Assembly: GCA_001804705.1 (NCBI GenBank)
Contig: MHAY01000010.1
Location: forward strand, 42,602-106,601
Length of the DNA: 64,000 bases
Direction of reading: 5' to 3'
Source of the DNA: Ignavibacteria bacterium RIFOXYC2_FULL_35_21
GTDB lineage: Bacteria > Bacteroidota > Ignavibacteria > Kapaibacteriales > UBA2268
This document shows, in pieces, positions 52,137 to 60,755 of the stretch. The position numbers and the translations under genes are program-made. The notes under the pieces are model-generated. The model saw nothing but the letters and a program-made list of their open reading frames with translations, was not told where the DNA came from and ran no database searches. Each line of letters begins with the position of its first letter. The stretch's first letter is position 1.

Positions 52137-52694
52137 TTACTTTGTTTTGAAAGCATCAATCAGACGGTTACCGACACCATAATATGCCCTCGTTGATGAA
52201 TCATAGATGTAAGGTCTAATTTTATCTATCATCAAAGTCCCGTCGGTATTTATCACATCCTCATCAACGAGAACATCCATTATTTCACCGATAAATTGAG
52301 TATGGACACCGATTTCGACAGTTTTCAAAAGATTGCAATGAAGTGAAACAGGAAATTCCTTCACATAAGGAGCTTTCACGATTTCGCTGTCAAGCGGCGT
52401 CAGTCCTGTTTTCTGAAATTTATTTATAAATTTCCCGGAATAAATCCCGATATAGTCAACCTGCTGAACATAGTCCTGGGTTGGTATGTTCACGGTGAAA
52501 GCCTTGTTATACATTATATTGTCATAAGTATATCTCGACTTTCGGAGAGATACGGCAATGCAAGGCGGTTCGCTGCAGCATATTCCCGACCATGAGGCTG
52601 TCATGATGTTCGGCAGTCCGTCAACATCATAAGAACCTATCACGAAAACCGGATGAGGATAGACGATAGTCTTCTTGCTGATTGATTGTTTCAT
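52137..52694 (-). CDS. Flavin reductase-like (DIM6/NTAB) FMN-binding protein
   Basis: The 185 residues belong to the FMN-binding split-barrel flavin reductase family: YPHPVFVIGSYDVDGLPNIMTASW, CSEPPCIAVSLRKSRYTYDNI and AFTVNIPTQDYVQQVDYIGIYSG cover the FMN phosphate and isoalloxazine sites (each seen in segments). Members reduce flavins with NAD(P)H or act as flavoprotein oxidoreductases on unknown substrates. The Cys pair CCSEPPC is common in the anaerobe subgroup. It lies 27 bases after the membrane protein gene 52722-53705. Confidence 0.92.
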   Translation of the reverse strand: MKQSISKKTIVYPHPVFVIGSYDVDGLPNIMTASWSGICCSEPPCIAVSLRKSRYTYDNIMYNKAFTVNIPTQDYVQQVDYIGIYSGKFINKFQKTGLTPLDSEIVKAPYVKEFPVSLHCNLLKTVEIGVHTQFIGEIMDVLVDEDVINTDGTLMIDKIRPYIYDSSTRAYYGVGNRLIDAFKTK

Positions 52695-52721
52695 TCAATT
52701 CTATATATTTTGTTTAACAGA

Positions 52722-53705
52722 TTAATGTCCTTTCGGAAATTTTGTAAAATCTATTTCAGAGCCGAGAAGGCTGTGAGGAATAAAGAATACAATGAGCATT
52801 ACAATAGATGCAACAATTCCCCATACCCATGCCTGCGGATTTTTCTTTATTCTCCATAGTGCTATTATCCATACGATTAGAGCTACTGCTGTTTTGTTGT
52901 CCGTCAGGTCCTGACCGAAGGGCCAGCCAGTCCACAAAGCACCAAAAGCATATTCCTGCATAATGGGACCAATTATTAATCCACCGATAAATAGAGTTAT
53001 ACTTGTCATCATAGCAAAAGAGAATAATCTTTCACCTTTGTAAATAGCTTCAAAACCTGCTCTGATAGATAATGTAATAGCACTGAAAAGGAAGAACAGA
53101 TGCAATATTATTACTAATGCAGGAACATGCCCTTTGTAGCGAACAATGACAGGTTCTTTAGTTACGGGAGTTGATTTTGCATACTGAGAAATAAGATTAA
53201 CATGATAAATCATTTTTCCGGCAGGTATCAGATGAGGAAGCTCATACTTCAGTGTATCACCTGCTCTCTTCATAGTATCGGTAGTCCATTCATCATAACT
53301 CTTAAAGCGGCGATATGTTATTTCCCCGGAAATATTCTTATCCCTGACCACTAACTGAATCAATGCACCACCTTTGCCGCCATGGCTCCGCGGAAATTCA
53401 TATATATATGTATTTGAGTTAAACTCAACCTCACCGTTAACGGGATAAGTCGGCCCTGTTGTTCTCTGGAATATTACAATACCACCCATAAGAAGAATTG
53501 ATATGCTCCACAGCCAAAATGATTTCCTAGCTTCTGGGGACAATCCCGGGTAAATAAAAATGAAAAATATTAATATTGATGGAATAATCCCATAAGCTAC
53601 AAATTCAATTAATCCTAATGATTTTGATGCAAAGAGATATATTATTATTATAAGATTTACAGTTATTACTGGTAACCATATAATTAATGATTTCTGTTTC
53701 GACAT
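52722..53705 (-). CDS. Unrecognised polytopic membrane protein
   Basis: The 327 residues contain about eight membrane helices: three N-terminal (about 8-90), a periplasmic beta-rich domain (about 95-190; NGEVEFNSNTYIYEFPRSHGG, ISGEITYRRFKSYDEW), then five more. One loop reads FGALWTGWPFGQDLTDNKT, a Trp-rich pattern reminiscent of the haem-handling segment of cytochrome c assembly (CcsA-like) proteins, but the full WGxxWxWD motif is absent. Function unknown. Probably cotranscribed with the flavin reductase gene. Confidence 0.7.
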   Translation of the reverse strand: MSKQKSLIIWLPVITVNLIIIIYLFASKSLGLIEFVAYGIIPSILIFFIFIYPGLSPEARKSFWLWSISILLMGGIVIFQRTTGPTYPVNGEVEFNSNTYIYEFPRSHGGKGGALIQLVVRDKNISGEITYRRFKSYDEWTTDTMKRAGDTLKYELPHLIPAGKMIYHVNLISQYAKSTPVTKEPVIVRYKGHVPALVIILHLFFLFSAITLSIRAGFEAIYKGERLFSFAMMTSITLFIGGLIIGPIMQEYAFGALWTGWPFGQDLTDNKTAVALIVWIIALWRIKKNPQAWVWGIVASIVMLIVFFIPHSLLGSEIDFTKFPKGH

Positions 53706-53762
53706 AATTTATCCTTAATTTAATTTTTAGCATGATTAATTATCTTCAAAATTATTATTTGA

Positions 53763-53958
53763 TATTACACATTATATTAGCATTTAAATAAATTTAGAAT
53801 TTTCAATTTCAAATTTTCATTGAATTTTCAATAAACAAATTATTAATATATTCATTTTTTTTTATTGCCTCGTACCTCATCGTATTACAATTCATTCTGA
53901 TATTTAAAATTAAAAATTGATTGAAAATTTGAAATTGAAAATTATTAATTTACTTCAG
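53763..53958 (-). repeat. AT-rich inverted element, copy E
   Basis: Left arm attttca, atttcaa, attttca, ttgaatt, ttcaata; right arm taaaatt, aaaaatt, gattgaa, aatttga, aattgaa, aattatt, all in 7-base register. Orientation is as in copy A (CATTGAATTTTCAATAAAC vs CATTGAATTTTCAATGAAC). It is shorter (about 196 bases), and the aatgttaaaa core block is not evident. Confidence 0.55.
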
Positions 53959-55965
53959 TTAATTTGGCTTTCCTTTTTGCAAGAAATTAACAATATCCTG
54001 TGCCAATGTTCCGCCGTTTTCCTGCAACTTTTTAATATAAATATCAGCAAGGTCGGGCCTGCCAACTCTCAGGTAATACCTGACAAGGTTCTGGCAAGCA
54101 TCAAAACTTTTACCATCGAGTTCAATAGCTTTTTGCCAACTCGACACAGCTTCCTGTTCTTTTCCCAACTTAGCAAATGCCGCTCCCATATTAGAATAAG
54201 CAAGGGCAAAATTAGGTGCCATCTTTAATGCTTTTTGATAAGATTCGACAGCCTTTTCCAATAAACCATTATGATAGTAAGCAACACCTATATCGAGGAA
54301 CCATTGCGGAAATCCCGGATTACGGACTATCGCTATTTCATAAGGTTTAAGTGAGGCTTCGTGTTTTCCCTGCATCTGGAGGGCTTTCCCGTAATTGTAA
54401 TTAGCAAGTGCATCATCCGGGTCAATTTCAACGGCTTTACGTGCATAATCCTCGGCTTTTTGAAGCTGGTTCCATCTCAGGTAAATTACGGATACATCAA
54501 TATAAAGATTTTTATTTCGCGGATTAAGTTCTATTCCTCTTAAATATTTTGATTCTGCCGTTTTCAAATCGTTTTCTGCAAAGTAAGCCTTGCCGAGGTC
54601 AAGATAGCCTCGGGGCTTCAAAGGATAAATGTCAGTCATGTGGCTCCAGAAAGCTTTCCTGTTCTCGAAATTCTGTGAATATACATACGACCGTACAGAA
54701 AGAACAATCAGTATGATAAAAGCGGGAACTAAGAACTTTGGCTTTTTAAAATCAACCTTTAGGTCTTTAAGAATTTCAATCAGAATAATAATTATACCCA
54801 CCATTGGTAAAAATGCACGATGCTCGGCATAATCGAAAAAGTCCTCGACATAAATTATTCTTACCAAAAACGTAGGTAAAAGGAACATGGCAAACCAGAG
54901 AACACCAAATAATACTTTATTCTTTTCAAGCTTTTTTGATTTTATTAAATAAATTGCTATGGCAATCATTAAAATTATACCCGTAATAATAGAAAACATT
55001 TCGAAACTTGCCAGTGCAATCATTTTGACAGGCAGAAAAATTTTTCCAATCATTGCAGGAAGTGTTGGTAAGTTTGTAAGTATAGGACCCAAGCCTATTT
55101 CATCAGGATTCTTCATGTTTTCAATTGCTTTCAAACGCATGAAGAACCAAATGATTCCTACCACCATCCAGCCGGTTGCGGCAATTATATATTTTGTCCT
55201 GAACAGGTTTTTTTCTTTTCTGAAGAAATACACATAAGAAATGCAGACTAATGGAAATACAAATGCAATCTCTTTTGTAAAAATACTGCCCGCGAAGAAC
55301 AGGAGATGTAGAGGGAGTATTATAAATTTCCATTGCAGGTTCGCTTCTAAATATAAAAGGAACATTATAAATGACAACGCAACAAATATTGTTATCATAG
55401 AATCATTCCTGCCTGAAATCCATGCCGCCGAAGGTGTAACAATCGGATGTATAAGAATAAATAAGCCAAAGAGAAATGAAGGTATCAATGGATACTTCAA
55501 CTTTATTAACAAAAGAAAAACAAGTGCTGATGCCAAAAGATGAAGTATTAGATTTGTAGAGTGATAAACCGCCGGGTCTGTTCCTCCACGAACTGCATCA
55601 ATAATAAATGATACATTCAACATGGGGCGGTAATAGGATGTCCCTACTGTTTTTTCAAAAGAGGTCTTAATATTATTTATATCGCTGTTGAACTTGTTGA
55701 AATTAAGTACAAAAATATTATCATCACAAAAAACCAGGTCATATTTTAGTACGCTGGAATACAAGGCATAACCTGCGATTATTATCAGTATCGTTGCGCC
55801 AATAACTGTAAAAACATTTTTCCAGTCGGTTTCTTTTTTAACTGCCTTTTGTTTCTTTAAATGTTTTGATGTTCCAACAGAAAATTTTTTTCTGCCGTCA
55901 TTCTTAGCAGAGTCAATAGTCTGCTTAAAATCCGACTTCTGATTGCTTTTCTTTTTATTACCCAT
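53959..55965 (-). CDS. Polytopic membrane protein with C-terminal TPR repeats (TMTC-like)
   Basis: The 668 residues have a basic N-terminus and 10-11 membrane helices (about 55-435). The luminal motifs FCDDNIFVLN, YYRPMLNVSF and SAAWISGRNDSM resemble glycosyltransferase-C / TMTC-type O-mannosyltransferases, where an acidic pair in the first loop (here CDD) is catalytic. At least five TPRs follow (about 455-650: GYLDLGKAYFAENDLKTAESKYLRGIELNPR and similar, in segments). In this phylum such proteins are usually annotated only as TPR proteins. Glycosyltransferase activity is inferred. It is divergent from nuoJ. Confidence 0.8.
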   Translation of the reverse strand: MGNKKKSNQKSDFKQTIDSAKNDGRKKFSVGTSKHLKKQKAVKKETDWKNVFTVIGATILIIIAGYALYSSVLKYDLVFCDDNIFVLNFNKFNSDINNIKTSFEKTVGTSYYRPMLNVSFIIDAVRGGTDPAVYHSTNLILHLLASALVFLLLIKLKYPLIPSFLFGLFILIHPIVTPSAAWISGRNDSMITIFVALSFIMFLLYLEANLQWKFIILPLHLLFFAGSIFTKEIAFVFPLVCISYVYFFRKEKNLFRTKYIIAATGWMVVGIIWFFMRLKAIENMKNPDEIGLGPILTNLPTLPAMIGKIFLPVKMIALASFEMFSIITGIILMIAIAIYLIKSKKLEKNKVLFGVLWFAMFLLPTFLVRIIYVEDFFDYAEHRAFLPMVGIIIILIEILKDLKVDFKKPKFLVPAFIILIVLSVRSYVYSQNFENRKAFWSHMTDIYPLKPRGYLDLGKAYFAENDLKTAESKYLRGIELNPRNKNLYIDVSVIYLRWNQLQKAEDYARKAVEIDPDDALANYNYGKALQMQGKHEASLKPYEIAIVRNPGFPQWFLDIGVAYYHNGLLEKAVESYQKALKMAPNFALAYSNMGAAFAKLGKEQEAVSSWQKAIELDGKSFDACQNLVRYYLRVGRPDLADIYIKKLQENGGTLAQDIVNFLQKGKPN

Positions 55966-56062
55966 ATTAATTGAGATGATAATCTAATAAATCAAGCAAA
56001 ATTAAATATTATTTTCCAAATAGTGTTAATGAAATTAGAAATGAGATTTAGAAGCATTAAAA

Positions 56063-56093
56063 TTTGTGCTGATAATAATTTTGATTAATTTTG
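56063..56093 (+). promoter_or_regulatory. Promoter for nuoJ-nuoK
   Basis: TTTG (56063-56066), 19 bases, TAATTTTG (56086-56093): full match to the Bacteroidota promoter. A dedicated promoter supports nuoJK as an independent transcription unit. Confidence 0.78.
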
Positions 56094-56128
56094 CCGATTG
56101 TTATTTTAGATTAGAATGAGTAACTAAA

Positions 56129-56635
56129 TTGAATCTGACATTTATTTTCTTTGTAATACTTGGAATTTTAGCAATAGCAAGCGCTGTCGTTACAATCAGC
56201 AGCAGGCATCCCGTTACTTCTGCCATTTCACTCGTATTTCATTTTTTCATGCTTGCAGGTTTGTACCTCGTACTTCAGGCACAATTAATAGCTGTAATAC
56301 AAGTGCTTGTGTATGCAGGTGCTATTATGGTTCTTGTTGTGTTTGTAATCATGCTCCTCAATCTCGGAGATGAGGAGAAATTGAAGGAAAAATTTAATGT
56401 GCGAAAGGGAGCGGGATTTTTACTCGGTTCGGTTTTGCTGATGCTGATTATTATAGTTTTTATGGCTCAGAGGTTTGGTGTGAAAAAAGCTCCGGGAACT
56501 GTTAACCAGGGGACAATTGAATTCATAGGCAGGGAACTATTCAGCAATTATTTATTTCCTTTCGAGGCAATATCATTATTACTGCTTGCAGCAATAATCG
56601 GAGCAGTTATTTTAGCAAAAAGAAAAATTGATTAA
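56129..56635 (+). CDS. nuoJ: NuoJ, NADH-quinone oxidoreductase subunit J
   Basis: NuoJ is a membrane-arm subunit of respiratory complex I. The 168 residues have five membrane helices with the family segment [31 protein letters not shown] (helix 3, in segments). The only in-frame start before helix 1 is TTG 56129. It has its own promoter and is followed 10 bases later by nuoK. No other nuo gene is within the window on either side. Confidence 0.93.
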   Translation: MNLTFIFFVILGILAIASAVVTISSRHPVTSAISLVFHFFMLAGLYLVLQAQLIAVIQVLVYAGAIMVLVVFVIMLLNLGDEEKLKEKFNVRKGAGFLLGSVLLMLIIIVFMAQRFGVKKAPGTVNQGTIEFIGRELFSNYLFPFEAISLLLLAAIIGAVILAKRKID

Positions 56636-56645
56636 CGGTGAAACG

Positions 56646-56954
56646 ATGGAAACAATACCTTTGGAATATTTTCTCGGACTGTCGGCAATACTTTTCATAA
56701 TCGGTACAATCGGCGTACTTACACGCAGGAATGCAATAATAATATTTATGTCAATCGAGTTGATGCTTAATGCAGTGAATGTAACACTCGTTGCATTTTC
56801 AAGATATATGAATGACCCTGCAGGACAAATCTTTGTATTCTTCGTGATGACAGTTGCGGCGGCAGAAGCGGCTGTAGGACTTGCTATCGTCCTCTCGCTA
56901 TTCAGGAACAAACAGACAGTTTATGTTGATGAAGTCAACATAATGAAATGGTAA
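56646..56954 (+). CDS. nuoK: NuoK, NADH-quinone oxidoreductase subunit K
   Basis: NuoK is the MnhC/MrpC-like proton-channel subunit of complex I. The 102 residues form three helices with conserved membrane glutamates in [12 protein letters not shown] and [15 protein letters not shown] 56646 is preferred over an upstream TTG (56628, inside nuoJ) because GGTGA lies before it and the family starts with a short MxxIPLEYF-type N-terminus. It is normally followed by nuoL; here a T9SS protein gene follows after 337 bases. Confidence 0.95.
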   Translation: METIPLEYFLGLSAILFIIGTIGVLTRRNAIIIFMSIELMLNAVNVTLVAFSRYMNDPAGQIFVFFVMTVAAAEAAVGLAIVLSLFRNKQTVYVDEVNIMKW

Positions 56955-56959
56955 ACTCT

Positions 56960-56994
56960 GAGTTTTGAGTGTTGAGTTTTGAGTGTTGAATTAT
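56960..56994. repeat. Heptamer tandem array (gagtttt gagtgtt) x2.5
   Basis: Five 7-base units immediately after the nuoK stop: gagtttt, gagtgtt, gagtttt, gagtgtt, gaattat. Confidence 0.8.
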
Positions 56995-57180
56995 TGATTT
57001 ATCTTATATTATTTAAAGTATTTTCGCTTCCCACTGTAACATTTTCCTATTTTTTTTGTTATTACAGTAAATAATAGTTAAATTTTCTGAGACTTTTTTG
57101 GGTTTCATGTGTCATTGTATATATAATTGATGCAAATTTGATTTTTGTTAGTAAGGTTGGCAATTCGGTATTGGTTATTT

Positions 57181-57206
57181 GTAGGGGCAATTCACGAATT
57201 GCCCTA
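57181..57206. repeat. GTAGGGGCAATTC hairpin
   Basis: GGGCAATTC (57185-57193), AC, GAATTGCCC (57196-57204), preceded by GTAG. It resembles the palindromes at 1816 and 10935; there is no adequate T-run for a terminator. Confidence 0.7.
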
Positions 57207-57291
57207 TTTGAAGGTAATCGCATCAAAGAACAAAGCAAAGAACATATTTAAAAATAGATAAATATTTTAAATAAAATATCAAGGTGAGTCA

Positions 57292-59535
57292 ATGAAAAAG
57301 ATTGTTTTGTTATTCTTTGTTTATGCTTTTCTGACAAGTATTTCTTATTCACAGGAAAAAAATGTTACCGTATCAGGTTCGGTTGTTTTAAGCAATGTAT
57401 CTGATTATTCAGGTGTTACTGTTACATTTAACCGTACTGCTCCTTCTAATCTACAGTACAATCTTGAAACAGAAAGTTCAGGAGAATTTCAACTTGAAAT
57501 CAAGGAAGGTATGTATAATATCATTTTTAATAAAGAATATTACAAGGATACTGTACTTTATGATGTGAATTTGTTCGATAATAAAGACCTTGGTACAATT
57601 CCCATAACTTATCTGGGAATATTTCTGAAAGGTGAATTATCAGGTGTTCTTAAATCAGGAGTATATGAAGTCAGAGACACAATTTTTGTTCCCAAATCTA
57701 AGAGTCTGACAATTGAAAAAGGAACAACTTTAAAATTTCACAAAGATGCTTATTTTCTTGTTGAGGGAGATTTTACTGCAGAAGGAACAGAAAATGAAAG
57801 AATTTTATTTACAAGTTTTAAAACTGATGAATATTGGCGAGGAATAAAGTTTATTAAATACAATGAAAAAGATAATACCTTTGCTTCAATCAAATATTTA
57901 ACCTTTGAAAATGCAGGAGGAGGAAAAGAAATATGTGCTTTGGATTTACAGCTTATTGATTTTAATATTGATAATTTCATTTATCAAAATAATAAGTCAA
58001 ATATTATACTATTCGGCACACCTAAATGGTCATATATTAGAAATTCCTCAATTGTAAATAATACTGACACAATTGATGCTGCTATCGTAATTGGTTCAGA
58101 AATAATAATGGAAAATTGTCTAATTGCAAATAATATTGTAAATAAAATTGTTGACAATCCATATTTATATAATTCTGATTCTGAAGCAGGAGGTATAAGA
58201 GTAATTACTATAAATACATTTTATCCTATAATTAAAAATACAATAATTATTAATAATAAAAGCAACTTTAATGGCGGAATATTAACAGGATTAGGAACAA
58301 AGATAATTAATTGTGTTATATTAAATAATAAAGCCAAATGGAATGGTTCTGCAATTGGATATTCGTCTTGTGATTCAAATGCAGAAGTAATAAATACAAT
58401 AATTGCAAACAATCAATGTGAAAATTTTGATGATGCAAAAAAATACGGCTATCAGATATCAGGAGGAGGAAGTCGTAAATTATCTATTAAAAATAATTTA
58501 ATTTATTCGCCGGGTGAGAGAAATTGGTCCTCACCGCCAACATATTTCGGAAAATATGTCAGAACAAACTTCAATGGCGATTCAACTGATGCTTATGGTA
58601 ATATATTCAGGATACCTAATTTCGATGATGAAGCTAATGGTAATTTTAGGCTAATGCCTGGAAGTCCTGCTATTGATGCAGGATTTAATTCTGATAGTTT
58701 ACCTGAAAAGGATTTTGATGGCAATGTAAGGTTGTGGGATGGTAATAATGACAACTTTGCAATTGTAGATATTGGTGCTTTTGAATATGATGCCCCTGAA
58801 TTTTTCATGATTAAATCTATTCTTTCAAATGACTATGAATCCGGTAGTGACGATTTCACAAGTCCCGATGAAAATACTTACAAAAAAACAAACGAAGATG
58901 CTCATTCAGGTACTTATTCACTTATGCTTGACAATAGTAACGGGGGGAATGGCAATAGTTGGTTATTATCGAAGAAATTCAAAACCTTATCAAAAAAGAA
59001 ATATTATTTAAGTCTTTGGCTGAAATTGTCAGGTGCTGAATTTGGTAATGAAGATAAAATGCAGCTCCATTTCTGTAGTGATAATGGAGATATTTCTAAT
59101 GGAAATTATAAAATTAAAGAAATTCAAAATTTTGAAAAACTTTGGCAAAAAATTATGATTGAAGTTGAGGGTGATGGTTCAGAATATGCTCAATTTGCTG
59201 TATCAACAACTATAAATAGTAACCTTAAACTCTATGTTGATGATATTAAGGTCGAGTCTGACCAACCGACTTCAGTAGATGAACCAATAAAGCCGGGTGA
59301 TATTATTCAGGTTTATCCGAATCCCTCAAATGGAGTAATTACTATCGCAGTAATAAAAGAATTAATCCATTCCCCATTTAATTTTGAAATATTTAATGTT
59401 GATGGAAGGATGATTCAAAATACTGTTTCTAGAGATATTGTAACAAGAATTGAAGGATTTAATTCAGGAACATATTATTTGAGATTTAATAATAAAGATT
59501 ATACAATAATAAAAAAGTTTGTCGTTGTGAAATAA
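57292..59535 (+). CDS. Secreted beta-helix protein with choice-of-anchor Q and T9SS domains
   Basis: The 747 residues have a signal peptide (about 1-21, ending SYSQE). A Cna-B/carboxypeptidase-regulatory-like domain comes first (about 24-110). A right-handed parallel beta-helix follows (about 120-440; many short IIINNKSN/NTIIANNQ-type coils). The choice-of-anchor Q motif GSPAIDAGFNSDSLPEKDFD ... DIGAFEYD lies near 455-500, then a jelly-roll carbohydrate-binding-like domain (about 510-655). A type A T9SS tail (VYPNPSNGVITIAV ... NSGTYYLRFNN) ends it. Surface exposure is expected; polysaccharide binding or cleavage is possible but no catalytic residues are identified. Confidence 0.9.
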   Translation: MKKIVLLFFVYAFLTSISYSQEKNVTVSGSVVLSNVSDYSGVTVTFNRTAPSNLQYNLETESSGEFQLEIKEGMYNIIFNKEYYKDTVLYDVNLFDNKDLGTIPITYLGIFLKGELSGVLKSGVYEVRDTIFVPKSKSLTIEKGTTLKFHKDAYFLVEGDFTAEGTENERILFTSFKTDEYWRGIKFIKYNEKDNTFASIKYLTFENAGGGKEICALDLQLIDFNIDNFIYQNNKSNIILFGTPKWSYIRNSSIVNNTDTIDAAIVIGSEIIMENCLIANNIVNKIVDNPYLYNSDSEAGGIRVITINTFYPIIKNTIIINNKSNFNGGILTGLGTKIINCVILNNKAKWNGSAIGYSSCDSNAEVINTIIANNQCENFDDAKKYGYQISGGGSRKLSIKNNLIYSPGERNWSSPPTYFGKYVRTNFNGDSTDAYGNIFRIPNFDDEANGNFRLMPGSPAIDAGFNSDSLPEKDFDGNVRLWDGNNDNFAIVDIGAFEYDAPEFFMIKSILSNDYESGSDDFTSPDENTYKKTNEDAHSGTYSLMLDNSNGGNGNSWLLSKKFKTLSKKKYYLSLWLKLSGAEFGNEDKMQLHFCSDNGDISNGNYKIKEIQNFEKLWQKIMIEVEGDGSEYAQFAVSTTINSNLKLYVDDIKVESDQPTSVDEPIKPGDIIQVYPNPSNGVITIAVIKELIHSPFNFEIFNVDGRMIQNTVSRDIVTRIEGFNSGTYYLRFNNKDYTIIKKFVVVK

Positions 59536-59539
59536 AGTG

Positions 59540-59573
59540 TTAATAAGGTTGTGCAACCTTGTTAAGTTTTTTT
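59540..59573 (+). terminator. Terminator after the beta-helix gene
   Basis: TTAATAAGGTTG-TG-CAACCTTGTTAA forms a 12-base stem with one mismatch, followed by GTTTTTTT. It starts five bases after the stop codon. Confidence 0.8.
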
Positions 59574-59646
59574 ACTAAGGTTCATAGTATATAATAATGT
59601 TTTTTATTTACTAAAAATTTATTTCTTTATGAAGAAGTGAAGCAGA

Positions 59647-60723
59647 TTACATCATCATAACTTCATTATAGATTTCGCTGACGATATCTTCTTCTTTGAT
59701 TTTTTTGTAGGTTTCCCCTTTTTTATAGAGCATAGCAACGCCTTTTCCTGCGGCTATACCAATATCGGCTTCCCTTGCTTCGCCGGGACCATTTACGACA
59801 CATCCGAGAAGTGCAATTTTGACATTCTTTTTAATGCCTTTCAATGCTTCGTCGAGTTCTCTTGAAATTTTGAACAGGTCAACATCTAATCTGCCGCAAG
59901 TAGGACATGAAATAATTTCGATACCACTCTGAGTCAAACCAAGTGAACGGAGTATTGCTTTCCCAACTTCGACTTCATCTTCGGGTTGTGCTGTGAGCGA
60001 CACCCTGATTGTATCGCCAATGCCTTCAGCAAGCAAAGTACCAATGCCTACTGCCGATTTGATTGTACCGACTTTAATTGCTCCTGCTTCAGTTACACCA
60101 AGATGTAATGGAAAATCAGTTCTTTGCGAAAGCATTCTGTATGCCGCAATCATCAAAGGAACGCTGGTGGATTTTACTGAAATGATAATATTGTCAAAAC
60201 CGAAATCAGCCGCTATCTCCACGTGTCTCATGGCACTTTCAAATAATGCTTCAGCTGTCGGGAATCTGTGCTTTTCGAGTAAATCTTTTTCAAGCGAGCC
60301 TGAATTTACTCCAATACGAATCGGAATACCTCTTTCTTTTGCGGCAGTCAAAACCTGTTTGATTCTGTCTTTTGAACCAATATTACCGGGATTAATTCTC
60401 ACTTTTGCAACACCTGCTTCGATGGCTTTCAGGGCAAAAACGTGGTTGAAATGAATATCGGAGACAATAGGAATATCCACGCTTTTGACTATTTCACCGA
60501 TTGCATCTGCGGCTTCCTGTTCATTCACAGTTACACGAATGATGTCAGCACCTAATTCCTGGCATCTTTTAATTTGTTCAACTGTGCCTTTTACATCCGC
60601 AGTTTTGGTTTTGGTCATGGTTTGAACGGCAATCGGGGAATCGCCTCCTACAGGTATATTACCAACCATCACCTTGCGAGTTTTTCTGCGTTCTATATTT
60701 ATAATTGAACTTGAATTATCCAT
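59647..60723 (-). CDS. ispG: IspG, 4-hydroxy-3-methylbut-2-enyl diphosphate synthase
   Basis: IspG is a [4Fe-4S] enzyme that reductively opens MEcPP to HMBPP in the MEP isoprenoid pathway. The 358 residues are the short bacterial form. Cluster ligands are Cys273 and Cys276 (SCPTCGR) and Cys308 (LGCVVNGPGEA), with Glu315 completing the site. The TIM-barrel start RRKTRKVMVGNIPVGGDSPI is normal. It is 32 bases downstream of the rhomboid gene on the same strand. Confidence 0.97.
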   Translation of the reverse strand: MDNSSSIINIERRKTRKVMVGNIPVGGDSPIAVQTMTKTKTADVKGTVEQIKRCQELGADIIRVTVNEQEAADAIGEIVKSVDIPIVSDIHFNHVFALKAIEAGVAKVRINPGNIGSKDRIKQVLTAAKERGIPIRIGVNSGSLEKDLLEKHRFPTAEALFESAMRHVEIAADFGFDNIIISVKSTSVPLMIAAYRMLSQRTDFPLHLGVTEAGAIKVGTIKSAVGIGTLLAEGIGDTIRVSLTAQPEDEVEVGKAILRSLGLTQSGIEIISCPTCGRLDVDLFKISRELDEALKGIKKNVKIALLGCVVNGPGEAREADIGIAAGKGVAMLYKKGETYKKIKEEDIVSEIYNEVMMM

Positions 60724-60755
60724 AATTCAAAATTAAATGTTATTAACAAATACAA

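Larger units (their letters stand above)
56955..57291. other. 337-base spacer after nuoK
   Basis: The spacer contains a heptamer array (56960-56994) and a GTAG-type hairpin (57181-57206), plus a GGTGA ribosome-binding site before 57292. The rest is AT-rich and shows nothing recognisable. Confidence 0.75.
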
